Under the pieces are notes generated by a model, which did no database searches, was not told where the DNA came from, and saw only the letters and a list, made by a program, of their open reading frames with translations. From Roseovarius arcticus (GTDB taxonomy: Bacteria; Pseudomonadota; Alphaproteobacteria; Rhodobacterales; Rhodobacteraceae), in the NCBI RefSeq assembly GCF_006125015.1, contig NZ_SZZN01000001.1, positions 1,860,001-1,924,000 of the forward strand: a stretch of 64,000 bases of DNA, read 5' to 3'. Positions 1 to 8,379 of this stretch are shown here, in pieces (position 1 is the first letter of the stretch; each line of letters opens with the position of its first letter). A program made the position numbers and the translations under genes.

Positions 1-2
1 TG

Positions 3-716
3 CCGACCAGTTTCGCACTGCCCGGCGACGTCACGGCCCAAGTGGTCCGCGTCGATCACGACGTCGCGGATGGCGGGCATGTGGAGGCCGTCAATGCGAT
101 GATTGCGGCGGCGCCTGCGGGCACGTGGATGTACTACTGCTACAACGCCGAATACCTATTTTATCCGTTCTGCGAGACACGCAGCATCGGCGAAATGCTG
201 ACCTATCACGGGGAAGAGCGGCGTGATGCAATGCTTACCTACGTCGTCGACGTATATGCCGGCGATCTGGACAAACATCCCAGTGCCGTCACGCTGGAGG
301 ACGCATGGCTGGACAAGTCGGGCTATTATGCCCTCGCCCGCGTGAACGGCGACGAGCACGCGCATCCAAAGGACAGGCAGCTCGATTTTTATGGCGGCCT
401 GCGCTGGCGATATGAAGAGCATATTCCCGCCCCGCGCCGCAACATCGACCGCATAGCGATCTTCCGCACCAAAGATGGGCTGAAGTTGTTGGAGGGCCAT
501 GTTTTCAACGATGAGGAATACAACACCTATGCCTGCCCGTGGCATAACAATCTGACCGCCGCCATCGCGTCGTTTCGCACTGCCAAGGCGCTAAAGCGCA
601 ATCCCGGCTCGACCTTTGATATCGCCACGTTCAAGTGGCATAACTCGGCCCAGTTCGAGTGGCACTCGCGTCAACTGTTGGATCTGGGCCTGATGGAGCC
701 GGGCCAATGGTTTTGA
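3..716 (+). CDS. 5'-truncated conserved protein of unknown function, possibly glycosyltransferase-related
   Basis: The reading frame is open from the left edge of the window with no stop, so the gene very probably begins outside it. An internal GTG at 42 could give 224 residues, but in-frame codons upstream of it read as plausible protein. The visible part is rich in aromatic residues (WMYYCYNAEYLFYPF near the start, a C-terminal W-F end) and contains many charged pairs. I see no signal peptide or membrane segment. The segment resembles the C-terminal part of family-2-type glycosyltransferase-like proteins that I associate with Rhodobacteraceae, but no diagnostic DxD motif is visible here, so no function is assigned. 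Its stop lies 44 bases from the convergent fabI stop. Confidence 0.6.
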   Translation, partial: PTSFALPGDVTAQVVRVDHDVADGGHVEAVNAMIAAAPAGTWMYYCYNAEYLFYPFCETRSIGEMLTYHGEERRDAMLTYVVDVYAGDLDKHPSAVTLEDAWLDKSGYYALARVNGDEHAHPKDRQLDFYGGLRWRYEEHIPAPRRNIDRIAIFRTKDGLKLLEGHVFNDEEYNTYACPWHNNLTAAIASFRTAKALKRNPGSTFDIATFKWHNSAQFEWHSRQLLDLGLMEPGQWF

Positions 717-760
717 CGCCGTTGGTTTGAGCTAAAAGTACCAGCAGCGCATCGCTCAGA

Positions 761-1579
761 TCAAAGGTTGTCCGCCTGCGGCATGCCCAAGACGTGGAAA
801 CCGCCATCGACATGGATAATCTCGCCCGTGGTGCAAGCGCCCGCGTCCGAGGCAAGGTATACTGCCGTGCCGCCGACCGCCTCCAGCGTCGCATTTTCGC
901 GCAAGGGCGCGTTCATGCCGGTGTGTTTGTAGGTACGCCGCGCGCCCCCAATGGCGGCGCCGGCCAGCGTCTTCATCGGGCCGGGGGATATAGCGTTGAC
1001 GCGAATACCGTCGGGGCCAAGGTCATTGGCCAGATAGCGCGTGGCCGACTCAAGTGCGGCTTTGGCCACGCCCATGACGTTGTAGCTGGGCACCACGCGG
1101 TTGCTACCCTGATAGGTCAGCGTCAGCAGCGTGCCGCCATTGTCGCGCATCAGCGGATGCGCGCGTCGCGCCACGTCGATAAAGCTATAGCACGAGATAT
1201 CGAGCGAGTGTTTGAAGTTCGCCCGGCTGGTGTTCAGAATTCGGCCCGTCAATTCTGATTTATCTGAAAAAGCAATGGCATGCACGACGAAGTCAATGCT
1301 AGGCCAGCGCTTACCCAGCGCATCAAACGCCGCATCCAGCGAGGCGTCGTCGGTCACATCCACATCAACCATGAAGTCAGACCCGACCGACGCGGCCAAC
1401 GGCTCCAGCCGCTTGCCGAACGCTTCGCCCTGATAGCTAAACGCCAGTTCCGCGCCCGCAGCATGCATCGCCCTTGCGATGCCCCACGCGATTGAACGGT
1501 CATTGGCAACGCCCATGATAAGCCCGCGTTTGCCCTGCATAGGCAGGGTTGCGGTCGGCTGGTCGGGTGTCTGTGTCAT
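761..1579 (-). CDS. fabI: Enoyl-ACP reductase FabI (NADH), housekeeping copy
   Basis: Reduces trans-2-enoyl-ACP in the last step of each fatty-acid elongation cycle, in the cytoplasm. The 272-residue protein has the atypical SDR nucleotide-binding segment of FabI (GVANDRSIAWGIA, residues 23-35). The catalytic pair is spaced Y-x6-K (Y166, K173), with the additional conserved Tyr at 156 ten residues upstream, as is typical of FabI. SPGPMKT and the C-terminal HVDGGFHV motif are also present. It is the last gene of a leftward fabA-fabB-fabI cluster, 6 bases after fabB, so the three genes are likely co-transcribed. A second FabI-family gene lies at 54389-55159. Length and motifs are normal. Confidence 0.95.
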   Translation of the reverse strand: MTQTPDQPTATLPMQGKRGLIMGVANDRSIAWGIARAMHAAGAELAFSYQGEAFGKRLEPLAASVGSDFMVDVDVTDDASLDAAFDALGKRWPSIDFVVHAIAFSDKSELTGRILNTSRANFKHSLDISCYSFIDVARRAHPLMRDNGGTLLTLTYQGSNRVVPSYNVMGVAKAALESATRYLANDLGPDGIRVNAISPGPMKTLAGAAIGGARRTYKHTGMNAPLRENATLEAVGGTAVYLASDAGACTTGEIIHVDGGFHVLGMPQADNL

Positions 1580-1585
1580 GCGCGC

Positions 1586-2815
1586 CTATCCGTGAAATTT
1601 GCTAAGCAGCATCGAGCCGTTGGTGCCGCCGAAGCCGAAAGAGTTGGTCATCACCGTATCAAGGCCTGCGTTATCGACGCGGACCGTCGCAACCTCGGCG
1701 GGGTCCAGCGCCGGATCCAGCGTTTCGACATTGATTGATGGGATGATAAAATCGTTCTCCAGCGCCAGCAGGCAATAGATCGCCTCCTGCGCGCCAGTTG
1801 CGCCCTGACTGTGGCCCGTCATTGACTTGGTCGAACTGATTGGCGGTGTGGACCCCTGCCCGAAGACGCGGCGCACCGCCTCGACCTCTCCCACGTCGCC
1901 GACGGGTGTCGAAGTGCCATGCGCGTTGATATAGCTGACCTTGCGACCCTCGCCCAGCGTGCGCAGCGCGCCGCGCATTGCCCGCTCGCCGCCTTCGCCC
2001 GAGGGGGCGACCATGTCGGCACCGTCGGATGTGGCAGCAAAACCAGTGACTTCTGCGTAGATCTTCGCGCCGCGCGCCTCTGCATGCTCCAGCGCCTCCA
2101 GCACGAGCATCGCGCCACCGCCGGATATGACAAACCCGTCGCGGCCCGCATCGAACGCGCGCGACGCCTTGTCCGGCGTATCGTTATACTTGGACGACAT
2201 CGCGCCCATCGCGTCAAAGAGGCAGGACAGCGTCCAGTCCAGCTCCTCACCGCCGCCGCCGAACATCACGTCCTGATGACCCAGCGCGATCTGCTGCGCC
2301 GCCATGCCGATACAGTGCAGCGAGGTCGAGCAGGCCGAGGTTATCGAGAAGTTCATGCCCTTGATCTGGTGCGCGGTGGCAAGGTTCGCGCTGACCGTGG
2401 ACGACATGCATTTTGGCACGGCAAACGGCCCGATCCGCTTCGTAGCGCCAGTTTTCAGCACTGTCTGGTGCGCCGCAAACAGCGCACTGGTCGACGGCCC
2501 GCCCGATCCGGCGATGAGGCCGGTCATCGGGTTGATTACGTCCGACGGCTCTAGCCCGGCATCCTTGATGGCCTGCTCCATAGCGATATGAGCATAGGCC
2601 GCACCCGGCCCCATAAAGCGCAGAGTTCGCTTGTCTACATGCTCGGACACGTCGAGCTTTATCGCCCCCGCAACCCGGCTGCGAAAGCCGTGTTCGGCCA
2701 TTTCTTCATTCGCGGTGATGCCGGATCGCCCTGCTTTTAGCGATGCCAACACTTCATCCGCACTGTTGCCAATGGACGAGACGATCCCCATCCCTGTAAC
2801 GACGACGCGGCGCAT
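1586..2815 (-). CDS. fabB: 3-oxoacyl-ACP synthase I (FabB)
   Basis: Condensing enzyme that elongates unsaturated acyl-ACPs made through FabA. The 409-residue protein has the thiolase-fold active-site Cys162 in [12 protein letters not shown], the first catalytic His in [11 protein letters not shown] and the second in [10 protein letters not shown], followed by the C-terminal [11 protein letters not shown] loop. This Cys-His-His triad and the length are normal for KAS I. It lies between fabA and fabI on the same strand. The pairing with fabA distinguishes it from FabF, since FabA/FabB occur together in anaerobic-type unsaturated fatty-acid synthesis. Confidence 0.95.
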   Translation of the reverse strand: MRRVVVTGMGIVSSIGNSADEVLASLKAGRSGITANEEMAEHGFRSRVAGAIKLDVSEHVDKRTLRFMGPGAAYAHIAMEQAIKDAGLEPSDVINPMTGLIAGSGGPSTSALFAAHQTVLKTGATKRIGPFAVPKCMSSTVSANLATAHQIKGMNFSITSACSTSLHCIGMAAQQIALGHQDVMFGGGGEELDWTLSCLFDAMGAMSSKYNDTPDKASRAFDAGRDGFVISGGGAMLVLEALEHAEARGAKIYAEVTGFAATSDGADMVAPSGEGGERAMRGALRTLGEGRKVSYINAHGTSTPVGDVGEVEAVRRVFGQGSTPPISSTKSMTGHSQGATGAQEAIYCLLALENDFIIPSINVETLDPALDPAEVATVRVDNAGLDTVMTNSFGFGGTNGSMLLSKFHG

Positions 2816-2917
2816 GGCGCACTCCCTAGATGTTGCAACTTATCTTTAGGCTAGCGAGGCCAGTGGGCGCAACCCGTTCGCGGCCGCCCCGAGGTGAAGA
2901 AGATGGCGGCACGGCGC

Positions 2918-3427
2918 CTAGCTTTCGCTTAGCGCGACCTTCATGTCCTTGACCATGTAGATTACTTCGCCATCTGCCTCGACGATGCCATCGGCGACGC
3001 CCATTGTCAGGCGCCGGGTCTGGATCGCCTTGGTAAAGTCGATCTTGTAGGTCAACATCTTGCGATCCGGACGCACCATACCCGTCAGCTTGACCTCGCC
3101 CACACCCAGCGCATAACCGCGTCCCTGCCAGCCGCGCCAACCAAGGTTAAACCCCGTCAGTTGCCACAAGCCATCAAGGCCAAGGCAGCCGGGCATTATC
3201 GGATTACCGGGAAAGTGGCAGTCGAAAAACCACAGATCCGGCGTGATATCGAATTCGGCGGTGATGTGGCCCTTGCCATGGGCGCCGCCATCGCCAGAGA
3301 CGTCCGTAATACGGTCCATCATCAGCATGGGCGGCTCGGGCAGTTGCGCGTTTCCGGGGCCAAATAGCTCGCCTCGGGCGCATTTCAGCAGGTCTTCTTT
3401 TGCGAAGTGCGTCGGATAGTCGGCCAT
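2918..3427 (-). CDS. fabA: 3-hydroxydecanoyl-ACP dehydratase/isomerase FabA
   Basis: Dehydrates 3-hydroxydecanoyl-ACP and isomerises the product to the cis-3 form, which starts unsaturated fatty-acid synthesis. The 169-residue hot-dog protein carries the catalytic His71 in FDCHFPGNP and Asp85 in [10 protein letters not shown], matching the FabA His/Asp pair in position and spacing. It is the first gene of the fabA-fabB-fabI group, with 102 bases to fabB. Its promoter must lie in the 231-base gap shared with the divergent irr gene (3428-3658), where I could not identify a clear Irr/ICE box by eye. Confidence 0.95.
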   Translation of the reverse strand: MADYPTHFAKEDLLKCARGELFGPGNAQLPEPPMLMMDRITDVSGDGGAHGKGHITAEFDITPDLWFFDCHFPGNPIMPGCLGLDGLWQLTGFNLGWRGWQGRGYALGVGEVKLTGMVRPDRKMLTYKIDFTKAIQTRRLTMGVADGIVEADGEVIYMVKDMKVALSES

Positions 3428-3658
3428 TCAGGCGCTCCCCCTCGTGATGGATACAGCGGGGCCCTCTGGTTTTTGCCCCGCGTTGCGCCATATCCTCTAG
3501 CATCCGTCTACGCGCGCTTGCAAGCCCGCAGGATCGCCAGGCCCGATGCCCTTGCGGGACGGCTAGCAACGGTAAAAGCCGCATCCGGGGTTTTCATTTG
3601 AATTCCCACCGGAAATTGCCGTATAACGGCCCGAATGAGAGTAAGTCGCAGGTAGCAC

Positions 3659-4096
3659 ATGACACGCCCAGCATCCCCTCACCTCGCACCCGAGCAGCGC
3701 GGCACCGATTGGCTGTCAGGCGCGGGCCTTCGTCCGACGCGGCAGCGCGTCGCGCTGGCCAGCCTGCTGATCGGCGATGGCCAGCACCGCCACGTCACCG
3801 CCGAGAGCCTGTTCGCCGATGTCCAAAAATGCGGCGAGAGCGTTTCGCTCGCTACCGTCTACAACACACTGCGCGCCTTTTGCGAGGTTGGCCTGATGCA
3901 GGAAGTGTTGGTGGACGGTACGAAATCCTATTTCGATACCAATACACACGACCACCCGCATTTCTACTGGGAGGACGAGTGCCACCTTAGCGACGCGCCC
4001 GCCGACCAGCTAGAGATCACGCGCCTGCCCACTGCACCCGATGGCGCAAAAATCGCGTCGGTTGACGTCGTGATCCGTCTGCGCCGTCGCAACTGA
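3659..4096 (+). CDS. irr: Fur-family iron response regulator (Irr-type)
   Basis: A 145-residue Fur-superfamily DNA-binding protein. The N-terminal winged helix (residues 20-85) contains LRPTRQRVALASLL and the recognition region SLATVYNTLRAF. The dimerisation domain begins with THDHPHFYWEDE, the His-rich segment expected in Irr, and the CxxC pairs of zinc-type Fur are absent. In alphaproteobacteria Irr reports haem/iron status and controls haem synthesis and iron genes. Divergence from fabA is the arrangement I know from Rhodobacterales. The stop codon overlaps the next start (TGATG), so the downstream oxidoreductase is probably co-translated. Irr rather than Fur is an inference from the HxHPH segment. 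Confidence 0.8.
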   Translation: MTRPASPHLAPEQRGTDWLSGAGLRPTRQRVALASLLIGDGQHRHVTAESLFADVQKCGESVSLATVYNTLRAFCEVGLMQEVLVDGTKSYFDTNTHDHPHFYWEDECHLSDAPADQLEITRLPTAPDGAKIASVDVVIRLRRRN

Positions 4097-5076
4097 TGCG
4101 CGCCGCATTTTATAGCCGCTTTGGCCCCGCTGCCGACGTGATTGAGCTGGGCGAGGTAGCAACCCCGCAGCCCGGCCCCGGCGAAGTGCGCGTCAAAGTG
4201 CTGTATTCGGGCGTGAACCCATCTGATGCCAAGGCGCGCAGCGGCACCCGCCCGGGCGTGACCAAGCCCCCCTACGATCGCGTGATTCCCCATTCCGACG
4301 GCTCGGGCATCATCGACGCGGTCGGGGGTGGCGTGGACGCCGCGCGTGTGGGCCAGCCTGTCTGGATCTGGAACGGCGCGTGGCAACGCGCGGATGGAAC
4401 AGCGGCCGAGTATATCTGCCTGCCTAGCGCGCAGGCCGTGACACTCCCGGAGGGCATAGACCCGCAGATCGGCGCAGTGCTGGGCATTCCCGGCCTGACA
4501 GCCGCGCAGACGGTCTTTGGCGGCGGCGACGTGACCGGCCAGACCTTGCTGGTGAGCGGCGGTGCAGGCGCGGTCGGCCATAACGCGGTGCAACTGGCCA
4601 AATGGGGCGGCGCGCGTGTCATCGCCACTTGCAACAAGGGCAGCATGGACAGAGTGCGCGGCGCTGGCGCCGATGCGGTGTTTGACTATTCAGACCCCGA
4701 GCTTGCGGCCAAGATCACAGACGAATCTGGCGGTATCGACCGCGCGATCGAGGTGGAGTTCGGACCAAACGCGCCGCTTCTGGGCGAAGTAATGAAGCCG
4801 CTGGGTACCATTGCCGCCTATGGATCGGGCAAGGATATGACACCCACCCTGCCCTTCGGCGCATTTCTTTTTAAGGCGCTGAAACTTGATATCACGCTGA
4901 TTTATCTGCTGCCGCAAGGCCCGCGCGACCAGATTATCGCACGCTTGCATGCCGCGCTGACCGAAGGTGCGCTGCGGCCCACTATCGACACTATCTATCC
5001 GCTAGAGGACTGTGCAAAGGCGCATGAGGCGGTCATGACGCCGGGCCGTGCCGGGGCGGTCCTGCTAGAAATATAA
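4096..5076 (+). CDS. NADPH:quinone reductase-type zinc-independent MDR oxidoreductase
   Basis: A 326-residue medium-chain dehydrogenase/reductase of the quinone oxidoreductase type. The N-terminal GroES-like domain (about 1-120) includes GPGEVRVKVLYSGVNPSDAK. The Rossmann domain (about 130-270) carries the NADPH-binding motif VSGGAGAVGHNAVQLAK (AxxGxxG class). The catalytic and structural zinc Cys clusters of alcohol dehydrogenases are absent, as expected for the QOR/zeta-crystallin branch. The start codon overlaps the irr stop by one base, so the two are translationally coupled. A hairpin terminator lies just after the stop. The substrate is unknown; quinones or reactive enones are typical for the family. 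Confidence 0.8.
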   Translation: MRAAFYSRFGPAADVIELGEVATPQPGPGEVRVKVLYSGVNPSDAKARSGTRPGVTKPPYDRVIPHSDGSGIIDAVGGGVDAARVGQPVWIWNGAWQRADGTAAEYICLPSAQAVTLPEGIDPQIGAVLGIPGLTAAQTVFGGGDVTGQTLLVSGGAGAVGHNAVQLAKWGGARVIATCNKGSMDRVRGAGADAVFDYSDPELAAKITDESGGIDRAIEVEFGPNAPLLGEVMKPLGTIAAYGSGKDMTPTLPFGAFLFKALKLDITLIYLLPQGPRDQIIARLHAALTEGALRPTIDTIYPLEDCAKAHEAVMTPGRAGAVLLEI

Positions 5077-5078
5077 AA

Positions 5079-5104
5079 AGGCCCCGAAGTTACCTTCGGA
5101 GCCT
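5079..5104. terminator. Bidirectional hairpin terminator between convergent genes
   Basis: An 11-base inverted repeat, AGGCCCCGAAG / CTTCGGAGCCT, with a 4-base loop (TTAC) and one mismatch lies between the convergent oxidoreductase and FKBP genes. An A-tract precedes it and a CTTT follows, so it can serve as a rho-independent terminator in both directions. Confidence 0.75.
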
Positions 5105-5129
5105 CTTTGACATTGCCTCTGGCACAGCC

Positions 5130-5558
5130 TTAGCTGATCGCAACCAGTTCGATATTAAATGTCAGGTCCTTGCCGGCCAGCGCGTGGTTGGCATCCAGTG
5201 TAACGTGCTCTTCGGTGACTTCCAGAACCGTTACGGGCAGAACCTGACCGTTTTCTGTCTGCACCTGCAACTGCGTGCCAGCCTCCAGCGGGATATCCGC
5301 CGGGATACCCTCGCGCGGTACCTGCTGACGCGCATTGGGGTCGACTTCGCCATAGGCCTGATCGGCGGGCACTTCGACGGTCTTTTTGTCGCCGATGGTC
5401 ATGCCGGGAATCGCTGTATCGAGGCCGGGAATGATCTGGCCTGAGCCTACTTCGAACGCCAGCGGATCGCGCCCGTCGCTGCTGTCAAAGACGGTGCCGT
5501 CGTTCAGCGTGCCAGTGTAGTGGATGTGGACGGTATCGCCCGATTTCACTTCGGTCAT
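5130..5558 (-). CDS. FKBP-type peptidyl-prolyl cis-trans isomerase, SlyD-like
   Basis: A 142-residue protein. The FKBP domain starts with VKSGDTVHIHYTGTLNDGTVFDSS and is interrupted by the insert-in-flap (IF) chaperone domain around residues 70-125. It ends in VTLDANHALAGKDLTFNIELV, the SlyD-type closing motif. It should accelerate Xaa-Pro isomerisation and hold folding intermediates in the cytoplasm. The His/Cys-rich nickel-binding tail of E. coli SlyD is missing. I chose ATG 5558, not the longer frame up to 5696, because GGAGT lies 5-10 bases upstream and the extra 46 residues resemble nothing in the family. Confidence 0.88.
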   Translation of the reverse strand: MTEVKSGDTVHIHYTGTLNDGTVFDSSDGRDPLAFEVGSGQIIPGLDTAIPGMTIGDKKTVEVPADQAYGEVDPNARQQVPREGIPADIPLEAGTQLQVQTENGQVLPVTVLEVTEEHVTLDANHALAGKDLTFNIELVAIS

Positions 5559-5851
5559 GGAAAGACTCCAGTTCTTGTCTGTTGGGGGGGTGAATGGATT
5601 GCAAGGCCGCGCCGCGCGCGGGTGCTTGTGCGAATTGCCAAGTGATGTAGCGGCAGCGGGCACGAATTGCAAACACGCTAGGCGGAATTGCCGCACAAGC
5701 CGCTCATCACGAGGGATAATTTCTAACGCATCCGGTCTGATCTGGGCCGCCTCTCAGCCTTGCGGCGCGCCTGTACCGATGCAATTGCACCCTTTCGCGG
5801 CCTCGCCATCCATGCCAGTCTGATATTGTCCCACCAGCCCCCGGAGCGCCA
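5559..5851. other. Intergenic region, no supported gene
   Basis: This 293-base gap separates the divergent FKBP and HAD genes. Open frames here have no recognisable protein, and one would extend the FKBP N-terminus without support. It must contain both promoters, but I could not place convincing -35/-10 elements or an operator. Confidence 0.5.
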
Positions 5852-6535
5852 ATGACAATCACCACCTGTATCTTTGACGCATACGGCACCCTGCTGGATG
5901 TCGCCGCCGCCGCCCGCACCGCCGCCGCCGAGCCGGGACAGGACAGGCTGGCGGAATGCTGGCCAAACATCGCGCAAAACTGGCGTCTAAAGCAGCTGCA
6001 CTACACGTGGCTGCGCACCATCATGGACGATCACACCGATTTTTGGGCGGTAACCGGCGACGCGCTGGACTGGGCGATGGAGGCCGAAGGCATTGATGAT
6101 CCGGCCTTGCGCGCCCGCCTGATGGAGCTCTACCGCGAGCTTGAGGCGTACCCAGAAGTACCCAGCGTTCTGCGCGCGCTCAAGGCGGCGGGGCTCAACA
6201 CAGCCATCCTATCAAATGGCACACCAGACATGCTGAACGCCGCCGTGGCGTCGGCTGGGATCGGGGATGATCTGGACGATATCCTGTCGGTGGAAATGTG
6301 CGGCATCTACAAGCCGTCGCGCGCCGTCTACGATATGGTCGGGCGCCGCTTTGCCTGCGCGCCGGGCGAGGTGCTGTTCGTCTCCTCCAATGGCTGGGAT
6401 GCGGCCGGGGCCGCGGCTTATGGCTTTAACGTGGCATGGGTGAACCGCGGCGGCGACCCGGTGGAGCGTTTGCCGGGACGCCCTGCGCATATCCTGCCGG
6501 ACCTCAGCGGCATTCCCGCCCTAGCGGGCGTCTGA
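5852..6535 (+). CDS. Haloacid dehalogenase type II (HAD superfamily)
   Basis: A 227-residue HAD hydrolase with the nucleophile motif FDAYGTLLD (residues 8-16), motif II ILSNGTPDML with the conserved Ser-Asn, and a motif III/IV region KPSRAVYD...FVSSNGWDAAGA. The SSNGWD segment is characteristic of L-2-haloacid dehalogenases, which hydrolyse L-2-haloacids to D-2-hydroxyacids. Its stop overlaps the next gene's ATG (TGATG), so it is co-translated with the alpha/beta hydrolase. True haloacid activity is uncertain, because many family members act on other 2-substituted acids. Confidence 0.8.
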   Translation: MTITTCIFDAYGTLLDVAAAARTAAAEPGQDRLAECWPNIAQNWRLKQLHYTWLRTIMDDHTDFWAVTGDALDWAMEAEGIDDPALRARLMELYRELEAYPEVPSVLRALKAAGLNTAILSNGTPDMLNAAVASAGIGDDLDDILSVEMCGIYKPSRAVYDMVGRRFACAPGEVLFVSSNGWDAAGAAAYGFNVAWVNRGGDPVERLPGRPAHILPDLSGIPALAGV

Positions 6536-7365
6536 TGCCGAGGTTTGAAAGCGCGGATGGGCTAAGCCTGCATTTCGTGGACGAGGGCAGCGGCCCCGCG
6601 ATTCTGTGCCTCGCCGGACTGACGCGCAATGCCGGGGACTTCCGTTTTGTCCTGCCTTTTCTGTCTGGATACCGCGTGATCCGCATGGACTATCGCGGGC
6701 GCGGAAAATCGGACTATGCCGATGACATCACGACATATTCGGTCATGCAGGAGGCGGCGGATGCCATCGCCCTGCTAGACCATTTGGGGATTGAGCGCGC
6801 CACCATTCTTGGCACGTCGCGCGGCGGGTTGATCGCGATGCTGCTGGCTGCCACGCACCCACAGCGCCTGGCCGGTGCAATCCTCAACGACATTGGACCC
6901 GAAATCGCCCCCGGCGGTCTGGACAGGATCATGGAGTACGTGGGCAAGCGGCCTGAATTTGCCGATTACGACGCGGCGGCGGACGGCCTGAAGGCGGCGC
7001 AGGAGGCGCGGTTTCCTGGCGTATCGCGCGACCGATGGCGCCTTCATGCCGAGGCGTTGTGGGTGGAGCGCGAGGATGGGCTGGACCTGCGCTATGACCC
7101 GCGTCTGCGTGATGCGCTGATAGGACAGGCCGGCGTTGGCCCCGCGCCCGACCTATGGGAGCTGTGGGATGCAGCCGCGCAACTGCCGCTGACGGTGCTA
7201 CATGGCGAAAACTCTGACCTGCTGAACGCCGATATATTGGCGCGGATGCAGGCCCGCGCGCCTGATATGCGCGCCGTTACAGTGCCAAATAGGGGCCATG
7301 TTCCCTTCCTAGACGAAGCCGAGGCGCTGGACGCCGTACTGGCCCATTTGAAAGCCTATACATGA
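6535..7365 (+). CDS. Alpha/beta hydrolase
   Basis: A 276-residue alpha/beta-hydrolase-fold enzyme. The oxyanion region (CLAGLTRNAGDF), the MDYRGRGKSD strand and the nucleophile elbow GTSRGG (Ser in G-x-S-x-G) are in the usual order. The acid is expected near LHGENSDLL, and the catalytic His is in NRGHVPFLDE near the C-terminus. The start at 6535 overlaps the HAD stop by one base; a longer frame exists upstream but would lie inside the HAD gene. The stop overlaps the next gene by four bases (ATGA). The substrate is unknown; the neighbours suggest small-molecule catabolism. Confidence 0.8.
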   Translation: MPRFESADGLSLHFVDEGSGPAILCLAGLTRNAGDFRFVLPFLSGYRVIRMDYRGRGKSDYADDITTYSVMQEAADAIALLDHLGIERATILGTSRGGLIAMLLAATHPQRLAGAILNDIGPEIAPGGLDRIMEYVGKRPEFADYDAAADGLKAAQEARFPGVSRDRWRLHAEALWVEREDGLDLRYDPRLRDALIGQAGVGPAPDLWELWDAAAQLPLTVLHGENSDLLNADILARMQARAPDMRAVTVPNRGHVPFLDEAEALDAVLAHLKAYT

Positions 7366-8348
7366 GTGACATTGACATGATCCGCGCCGCCGCCGCGCGG
7401 CTGAGGGGACACGCGCGGCGTACGCCGCTGCTGTCGTCTCCGTTCCTTGACCAGATCGCCGGGCGCCGCGTCTGGGTCAAACCGGAATGCCTGCAACACA
7501 CCGGCAGCTTCAAATATCGTGGCGGGTATGCCGCCGTGTCAGCGCTGGAGGATCGCGCGCGCGCGCGCGGGGTTCTGGCGTTTTCGTCTGGTAATCATGC
7601 CCAAGGCGTAGCGCTGGCGGCTGCGCAGCACGGCGTGCCCAGCGTCATCATCATGCCATCCGACGCGCCCGAAATGAAAATCGCCAATACCCGCGCGCTG
7701 GGGGCCGAGGTGGTGCTGTACGACCGCGCCGGCGGCACCACCCGCGAAGAGCTGGGTGACGCGATTCAGAACGAGCGGAACCTGACCCTGATCCGCCCCT
7801 ATGACGAGCCGGAGGTCATCGCAGGACAAGGCACGACCGGGCTGGAGATAGCCGAGGATGCCGCCGAATTCGGGATCGAGCGCGCGGATGTTCTGGTCTG
7901 CTGCGGCGGCGGCGGGCTGACCTCTGGCATTGCGCTGGCGCTGGAGGCGGACGCGCCCGGCCTGACCGCGCGCCCCTGCGAGCCGGAAGGTTTCGATGAT
8001 GCCGCCCGCTCGCTAGCCACGGGGACGATCCAGCGCAACGCCCGCACGTCCGGCGGGCTGTGCGACGCGATCATCACACCGCAGCCGGGTGATATTACCT
8101 TTCCCATCATGCAGCGTTTGTGTGGCCCCGGCCTTGTGGTCAGCGACGAGGAAGTTTTGCGCGCTATGGCCCTTGCGTGGGGCCGCCTCAAACTGGTGGT
8201 CGAGCCCGGCGGCGCTGTGGCATTGGCGGCCGCGCTGTTTCATACGGGCCAATCAGGCGGGGGTGACGTGATCGCCGTCATCTCGGGCGGCAATGTCGAC
8301 GCAGGTATTTTTCAACGCAGCCTGACCAGCTACGGCACGCTGGATTAG
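7362..8348 (+). CDS. Threonine/serine dehydratase-like PLP enzyme
   Basis: A 328-residue fold-type II PLP enzyme. The Schiff-base lysine is in HTGSFKYRGGYAA (about residue 50), the substrate loop in SSGNHAQGVALAA, and the phosphate-binding glycine loop in CCGGGGLTSG. There is no C-terminal regulatory ACT domain, so it resembles catabolic threonine/serine dehydratases, serine racemases or hydroxyaspartate dehydratases rather than biosynthetic IlvA. The start overlaps the hydrolase stop by four bases. The position between a hydrolase and an enolase-superfamily enzyme suggests a catabolic role, but the substrate cannot be chosen from the sequence. Confidence 0.8.
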   Translation: MSDIDMIRAAAARLRGHARRTPLLSSPFLDQIAGRRVWVKPECLQHTGSFKYRGGYAAVSALEDRARARGVLAFSSGNHAQGVALAAAQHGVPSVIIMPSDAPEMKIANTRALGAEVVLYDRAGGTTREELGDAIQNERNLTLIRPYDEPEVIAGQGTTGLEIAEDAAEFGIERADVLVCCGGGGLTSGIALALEADAPGLTARPCEPEGFDDAARSLATGTIQRNARTSGGLCDAIITPQPGDITFPIMQRLCGPGLVVSDEEVLRAMALAWGRLKLVVEPGGAVALAAALFHTGQSGGGDVIAVISGGNVDAGIFQRSLTSYGTLD

Positions 8349-8379
8349 CATACATTCGGACACCACGGAGACCCTGCTC

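Noticed and set aside
631..894. Leftward open frame of 87 codons at the fabI 3' end
   Set aside because: It overlaps fabI in another frame, is Arg-rich and has no recognisable motif; it is a by-product of high GC content.
1919..2554. Rightward open frame of 211 codons inside fabB
   Set aside because: It lies wholly within fabB on the opposite strand and its composition (Arg/His/Ala-rich) is typical of antisense shadow frames.
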